DNA of 18,699 nt from assembly GCA_022712075.1 (NCBI GenBank), contig JALAHE010000163.1, positions 1 to 18,699 on the forward strand, written 5' to 3'. Numbering within the stretch: position 1 is the stretch's first letter; each line of letters begins with the position of its first letter. Of the stretch, positions 15,194-18,699 are shown in pieces. Position numbers and translations under genes: made by a program. Source of the stretch: Galactobacter sp. (GTDB taxonomy: Bacteria; Actinomycetota; Actinomycetes; Actinomycetales; Micrococcaceae). The notes under the pieces are model-generated. The model was not told the DNA's origin and did not search any database. It saw nothing but the letters and a program-made list of their open reading frames with translations.

Positions 15194-15829
15194 TCAGCCG
15201 CGCGTCTGGGCGCGGACCAGGGCCACGCGCTGCAGCGCCGTGAAGGCGCTCGCGATCGCGAGGACCCAGAGGACGCCGTACAGCACCCACGGGGTCAAGC
15301 CCAGGCCCGTGAAGCCCGTGAAGACGAGCAGGAGCACGATGCGCTCGCTGCGCTCGGCGAGGCCGACGTTGGCCTCTAGGCCAAGCGACTCGGCCTTCGC
15401 GCGGGCGTAGGAGACCACGCCGCCGAGGGCCAGGTTCGCCAGCGCAAGGGCGCCCAGATCGGGGCGGCCACCGCCGGTCAGGAACCAGAAGGCCACCGCG
15501 CCGAAGAGCACGAAATCCACCACGCGGTCCAGCGTGGAATCGAGGAACGAACCCCAGGCCTTCTGCCCCTCGGTGCGCACGGGCGCCGAGCCGTCCTCCT
15601 CCGGCAGGCGGGACAGGATGCCGTCCAGCATGTCGGAGAAGATGAACACGGTCACGGCGACGGTGCCCCAGAAGAGGTGACCCATCGGGTAGGCGATGAG
15701 CGCCGAGAGGATGGCACCGAACGATCCGACGATCGTGACGACATCGGGCGTGATGCCCGCCCGGCGCAGGGCGCGGGCGAGCGGCGTGAAGAGCGCGGTG
15801 AAGAAACCGCGCGCGTAACGATCAAGCAT
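15194..15829 (-). CDS. pgsA: CDP-alcohol phosphatidyltransferase, probable phosphatidylinositol phosphate synthase
   Basis: 211 residues, membrane enzyme. From CDP-diacylglycerol and inositol 1-phosphate it would make phosphatidylinositol phosphate, the first step of actinobacterial PI lipids. This specific substrate is inferred from the MLDRYARGFFTALFTPLA N-terminus and from the thrS-HIT-pgsA order; a glycerol-phosphate substrate is the alternative. The signature D66-x2-D69-G70 ... R74 ... G93-x3-D97-x3-D101 holds all four metal-binding aspartates. However, the spacer between R74 and G93 is 18 residues instead of the usual 8, and the usual A before the R is Ser73. About five to six membrane helices are seen (30-50, 52-66, 102-117, 125-140, 165-183, 185-201). 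It starts 4 nt after the HIT stop; GGAGG lies upstream but 12 nt away. The acyltransferase and pimA genes that commonly follow are absent. Confidence 0.92.
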   Translation of the reverse strand: MLDRYARGFFTALFTPLARALRRAGITPDVVTIVGSFGAILSALIAYPMGHLFWGTVAVTVFIFSDMLDGILSRLPEEDGSAPVRTEGQKAWGSFLDSTLDRVVDFVLFGAVAFWFLTGGGRPDLGALALANLALGGVVSYARAKAESLGLEANVGLAERSERIVLLLVFTGFTGLGLTPWVLYGVLWVLAIASAFTALQRVALVRAQTRG

Positions 15830-15833
15830 GGGG

Positions 15834-16433
15834 CTACTCGACCTCCGCCCAGCCGCGCTGCATGAGCTCGAGCGTCTCGCCCAGCACCACGGGGATCGCC
15901 TTGGTCTTGGCGATGATCGGGAAGAAGTTCGCGTCGCCGTTCCAGCGCGGGATGACGTGCTGGTGCAGGTGCGCTGCGATGCCCGCCCCGCCGGCCTGGC
16001 CCTGGTTCATGCCCAGGTTGAAGCCGGCCGGCCGGGACACGTGGCGCAGGACGCGCATGGCCTTCTGCGCCAGCGCCCCCATCTCCGCCGTCTCCTGGAC
16101 CGTGATGTCCGTGTAGTCAGGCACGTGGCGGTACGGAAGCACCATCAAGTGGCCAGGGTTGTACGGGTACAGGTTCAGGTTCACGAAGCAGGTCTCGCCG
16201 CGGAACACGATGAGCGCGTCCGCATCGCTGCGGGTCGGGGCCGAGCAGAACGGGCAGCTCGCCTCGTCCTTGACCTGGTCCTGACCCGCGTTGATGTAGG
16301 CCATGCGGTAGGGCGTCCAGAGGCGACCGAGCGCGTCCGGGTCGGCGGGCAGCTCGAAGCCGTCCGTCGCCGCCGCGTCCGTCTCCGGATCGGCACCGGG
16401 CACGCGCCCGGCCGCCCGCTGGGGCTCAGGCAT
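15834..16433 (-). CDS. HIT family hydrolase/phosphorylase (AP-4-A-type)
   Basis: 199 residues. The histidine triad is present as AAHLHQHVIP, with H155, H157 and H159; the family transfers or hydrolyses nucleotide phosphate bonds. Actinobacterial proteins at this locus, next to thrS, resemble diadenosine-tetraphosphate phosphorylases; the exact substrate is inference. GFNLGMNQGQAGGAGIAAHLHQH (137-159) is the nucleotide-binding core. A CPFC pair (C60, C63) before the domain may bind zinc together with histidines, as in GalT-like relatives. The first 35 residues are Ala/Pro-rich and non-conserved. The ATG overlaps the thrS stop by 8 nt, and pgsA follows after 4 nt. Confidence 0.93.
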   Translation of the reverse strand: MPEPQRAAGRVPGADPETDAAATDGFELPADPDALGRLWTPYRMAYINAGQDQVKDEASCPFCSAPTRSDADALIVFRGETCFVNLNLYPYNPGHLMVLPYRHVPDYTDITVQETAEMGALAQKAMRVLRHVSRPAGFNLGMNQGQAGGAGIAAHLHQHVIPRWNGDANFFPIIAKTKAIPVVLGETLELMQRGWAEVE

Positions 16434-18447
16434 GGTCGGTGTTCACCCGCTCACGCACGTGCTTGACGATGCGGGCGACCGCCTCGTCCACGGGCACCTG
16501 GTTGTCCTGCTCGCCGTCGCGGTAGCGGAAGGAGACGGCGCCGGCCTCCTGATCCTCGCCGCCGGCGATGAGCACGAACGGGATCTTCTCCTTGGAGGCG
16601 TTGCGGATCTTCTTGGGGAAGCGATCGCTCGAATCCTCCAGCTCCGCGCGGATGCCCTGGGCCTTGAGCTTCGCGACGACCTCGGCGAGGTAGTCGTTGA
16701 AGGCCTCGGCCACGGGGATGGCGCGGACCTGCACGGGGGCCAGCCACGCCGGGAAGGCGCCGGCGTAGTGCTCCACGAGCACGCCCATGAAGCGCTCGAT
16801 CGAGCCGAACTTGGCGGCGTGGATCATGACGGGCTCCTGGCGGGAGCCGTCGGCGGCCTGGTACTCGAGGCCGAAGCGCGCGGGCTGGTTGAAGTCGTAC
16901 TGCACCGTGCCCATTTGCCACGTGCGGCCGATGGCGTCCTTGGCCTGGACCGAGATCTTGGGGCCGTAGAACGCGGCCCCGCCCGGATCCGCGACGAGCT
17001 CGACGCCGGACTCGGAGGCCACGCGCTCGAGGACGGCCGTGGCCTCCTCCCACTGCTCGTCCGAGCCGATGAACTTATCGGACTCGGGGTCGCGCGTGGA
17101 GAGCTCGAGGTAGAAGTCGTCCATGCCGAAGTCGCGCAGCAGCGAGAGCATGAAGTTCAGCAGGTGCTCCACCTCGGCGGGGGCCTGCTCCTTGGTGACG
17201 TACGAGTGCGAGTCGTCCTGAGCGAAGCCGCGCACGCGCGTCAGGCCGTGGACCACGCCGGACTTCTCGTAGCGGTACACGTGACCGAATTCGAAGAGGC
17301 GCAGGGGCAGCTCGCGGTAGGAGCGGCCGCGGCCACGGAAGATGAGGTTGTGCATGGGGCAGTTCATCGCCTTGAGGCGGTAGTCCTGGCCCGGCTTAGT
17401 GACGTTGCCGTCCTCGTCGTACTCCTCGTCCACGCGCAGGGCGGGGAACATGGTGTCGGCGTAGTATGGCAGGTGACCCGAGGTGTGGAACAGGCCGTCC
17501 TTGGAGATGTGCGGCGTGCCGACGTACTGGAAGCCCTCCTCCACGTGGCGGTCGCGGACGTAGTCCTCCATCTCGCGCTTGATGATGCCGCCCTTGGGGT
17601 GGAACACCGGCAGGCCGGAGCCCAGCTCGTCGGGGAAAGAGAAGAGGTCGAGCTCGGAGCCGAGGCGGCGGTGATCGCGGCGCTCGGCCTCGGCCAGGCG
17701 CTCCTGGTAGGCCTTCAGGTCTTCCTTGGTGGGCCAGGCCGTGCCGTAGATGCGCTGCAGCTGCTTGTTCTTCTCGCTGCCGAGCCAGTAGGCGGCCGCC
17801 GAGCGCGTGAGCGCAAAGGCGTTGGAGATGATCTTGGTGTTCTGCAGGTGCGGGCCGCGGCACAGATCGCACCACACGACGTCGCCCGACTTGCGGTCGA
17901 CGTTGGAGTAGATCGTCGTCTCGCCGGCGCCGACCTCAACGGAGACGCCCTCGCCGGACTCGTCGGCGGCGTCGGCCTTGTCCAGCAGGATGAGCTTGTA
18001 GGGCTCGTCCGCCATGACCTCGCGGGCCTCGGCGGGCGTGACCACGCGGCGCTCGAACTTCTGGTTCTGGTTGACGATCTTGAGCATCATCTTCTCGAGC
18101 GTCTTGAGGTCCTCCGGCGTGAAGGGTTCCTCGACGTCGAAGTCGAAGTAGAAGCCGTCCTTGATGTACGGGCCGATGCCGAGCTTGGCGTCGGGGCGCA
18201 GCTGCTGCACGGCCTGGGCCATGACGTGGGCCGTCGAGTGGCGCAGGACGTTGAGGCCGTCCTCCGAGTCGATCGTGACGCCCTCCACGGTGGTGCCAGC
18301 CACGAGCTCGCGGGAGAGGTCCTGCAGGGCGCCGTCGACGCGCATCACCACGATGCTGCGGTCCTCGAAGAAAGCTTCAGCGCCGGTCGTTCCCTGAATC
18401 ACCTCCCGCTCGTTGCCGTCGATGGTGAGCGTGATGTTCTGCGACAC
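16426..18447 (-). CDS. thrS: Threonine--tRNA ligase
   Basis: 673 residues from GTG 18447 (VSQNITLTIDG), preceded by GAGGAC at a suitable distance. The longer frame to 18615 is non-homologous upstream sequence. It charges tRNA-Thr with threonine. TGS domain about 1-62; editing (SAD) domain with H70-x3-H74 (LRHSTAHVMAQ) and the C196/H200 pair (CRGPH), so proofreading of serine should work. Class II core from about 275: motif 1 region, the zinc ligands C363 (MNCPMHNLIF) and H414 (FAQDDSHSY) plus the His in PVMIHAAKFGSIERF, and motif 2 around FEFGHVYRYEKSG (386-398). The C-terminal anticodon-binding domain starts near PAWLAPVQVRAIPV. It heads the thrS-HIT-pgsA operon. No T-box leader was recognised upstream. 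Confidence 0.98.
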   Translation of the reverse strand: MSQNITLTIDGNEREVIQGTTGAEAFFEDRSIVVMRVDGALQDLSRELVAGTTVEGVTIDSEDGLNVLRHSTAHVMAQAVQQLRPDAKLGIGPYIKDGFYFDFDVEEPFTPEDLKTLEKMMLKIVNQNQKFERRVVTPAEAREVMADEPYKLILLDKADAADESGEGVSVEVGAGETTIYSNVDRKSGDVVWCDLCRGPHLQNTKIISNAFALTRSAAAYWLGSEKNKQLQRIYGTAWPTKEDLKAYQERLAEAERRDHRRLGSELDLFSFPDELGSGLPVFHPKGGIIKREMEDYVRDRHVEEGFQYVGTPHISKDGLFHTSGHLPYYADTMFPALRVDEEYDEDGNVTKPGQDYRLKAMNCPMHNLIFRGRGRSYRELPLRLFEFGHVYRYEKSGVVHGLTRVRGFAQDDSHSYVTKEQAPAEVEHLLNFMLSLLRDFGMDDFYLELSTRDPESDKFIGSDEQWEEATAVLERVASESGVELVADPGGAAFYGPKISVQAKDAIGRTWQMGTVQYDFNQPARFGLEYQAADGSRQEPVMIHAAKFGSIERFMGVLVEHYAGAFPAWLAPVQVRAIPVAEAFNDYLAEVVAKLKAQGIRAELEDSSDRFPKKIRNASKEKIPFVLIAGGEDQEAGAVSFRYRDGEQDNQVPVDEAVARIVKHVRERVNTDHA

Positions 18448-18517
18448 GGGAGGTCCTCTTTCGTGAATGACGGCTTCAGGGCATGTGGCATACGGTGACC
18501 ACGGCCAGCCGGGTTCA

Positions 18518-18523
18518 ATCGTA
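18518..18523 (-). promoter_or_regulatory. Candidate -10 element for thrS operon
   Basis: TACGAT on the minus strand, 71 nt upstream of the thrS GTG. It fits TAnnnT but lacks a clear -35. The palindrome pair at 18562-18594 lies about 40-70 nt further upstream. Confidence 0.35.
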
Positions 18524-18561
18524 GTCCAGCGCACGGCGGCATCCGAGGGTGCCGCCCCGAG

Positions 18562-18594
18562 GGTGACCCAGGTCACCGCCCGCCGCAGGCGGGC
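18562..18594. promoter_or_regulatory. Two adjacent inverted repeats upstream of thrS
   Basis: GGTGACC-CA-GGTCACC (18562-18577) is directly followed by GCCCGCC-GCA-GGCGGGC (18578-18594). The first looks like an operator for a dimeric regulator; the second could be a hairpin ending a transcript from the right. No known regulator consensus is matched with confidence. The whole upstream stretch 18448-18699 contains no supported gene. Confidence 0.4.
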
Positions 18595-18614
18595 GGAGCG
18601 CGTGAGGCAAGGCA

Positions 18615-18633
18615 CGACGTCGGGCGCTTGGCT
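18615..18633. repeat. Direct repeat copy 2, 5' side of the thrS operon
   Basis: CGACGTCGGGCGCTTGGCT, one mismatch from the copy at 15160-15178, same orientation. Confidence 0.45.
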
Positions 18634-18699
18634 CCGGCGCGCCGCTCAACCCTGGGCCTCGCCGCAGCGGGCGGGGCAGGGCATGCTTGAAGGCATGGC

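Noticed and set aside
16432..18498. 688-residue plus-strand open frame opposite thrS
   Set aside because: Full antisense shadow of thrS, rich in His/Val/Leu/Gly from complementing codons; no motif.
18683..18699. Possible plus-strand gene start (ATG at 18683) at the right edge
   Set aside because: Only five codons fit in the window; there is a weak purine-rich stretch upstream but nothing to identify a gene.
1..18699. CRISPR arrays, tRNA/rRNA genes, insertion sequences, phage or defence genes
   Set aside because: No regularly spaced repeats, cloverleaf-like sequences, transposase motifs or defence domains were seen on either strand.

Overview
The window is about 18.7 kb of very GC-rich, gene-dense chromosome from an actinobacterium. 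The gene content and order (thrS-HIT-pgsA, pdxS-pdxT, yebC-ruvC-ruvA-ruvB-yajC-secD-secF-rel) is the conserved actinobacterial core block around ruvCAB and secDF. Protein details such as SecF and RelA N-termini and a MLDRYAR-type phosphatidylinositol-phosphate synthase suggest Micrococcales, possibly Micrococcaceae. Genus cannot be decided from the sequence alone.

Layout, left to right. A DUF349 coiled-coil protein enters from the left edge on the plus strand (1-1263) and ends at a strong hairpin terminator. A small plus-strand gene of uncertain function follows (1356-2039), and its 3' end overlaps the convergent rel gene by 34 bp. The minus strand then carries rel (2006-4285), secF (4461-5456), secD (5449-7233), yajC (7309-7737), ruvB (7866-8903), ruvA (8903-9532), ruvC (9684-10313) and yebC (10317-11078). 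Divergent from yebC, on the plus strand, is an M3-family oligopeptidase gene (11263-13266) interrupted by an in-frame TAG at codon 32. It faces the minus-strand pdxT-pdxS pair (13355-14958) across a very long hairpin. Last is the minus-strand operon thrS-HIT-pgsA (18447 down to 15194), with its upstream region at the right edge.

How the genes work together: tight junctions (overlaps of 1, 4 and 8 nt, gaps of 3 and 4 nt) define thrS/HIT/pgsA, pdxS/pdxT, yebC/ruvC, ruvA/ruvB and secD/secF as translationally linked units. RuvABC process Holliday junctions. YajC-SecD-SecF assist Sec export. Rel makes and degrades (p)ppGpp. PdxST makes pyridoxal phosphate. ThrRS charges tRNA-Thr. PgsA starts phosphatidylinositol synthesis.

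The block is housekeeping, and I see no mobile element, CRISPR array, tRNA, phage or defence island. I found no new multi-gene system. The points of interest are smaller: the nonsense-disrupted M3 peptidase, a LexA-box-like site in front of ruvAB separate from ruvC, a 10-residue insertion inside the catalytic signature of PgsA, strong internal terminators (yajC/secD and secF/rel), a 20-bp-stem hairpin after the peptidase, the absence of the usual neighbours (apt; PIM acyltransferase and pimA), and near-identical 19-bp direct repeats flanking the thrS operon. No gene-free stretch exceeds 300 bases; the longest are 18448-18699 and 14959-15193, both described below.
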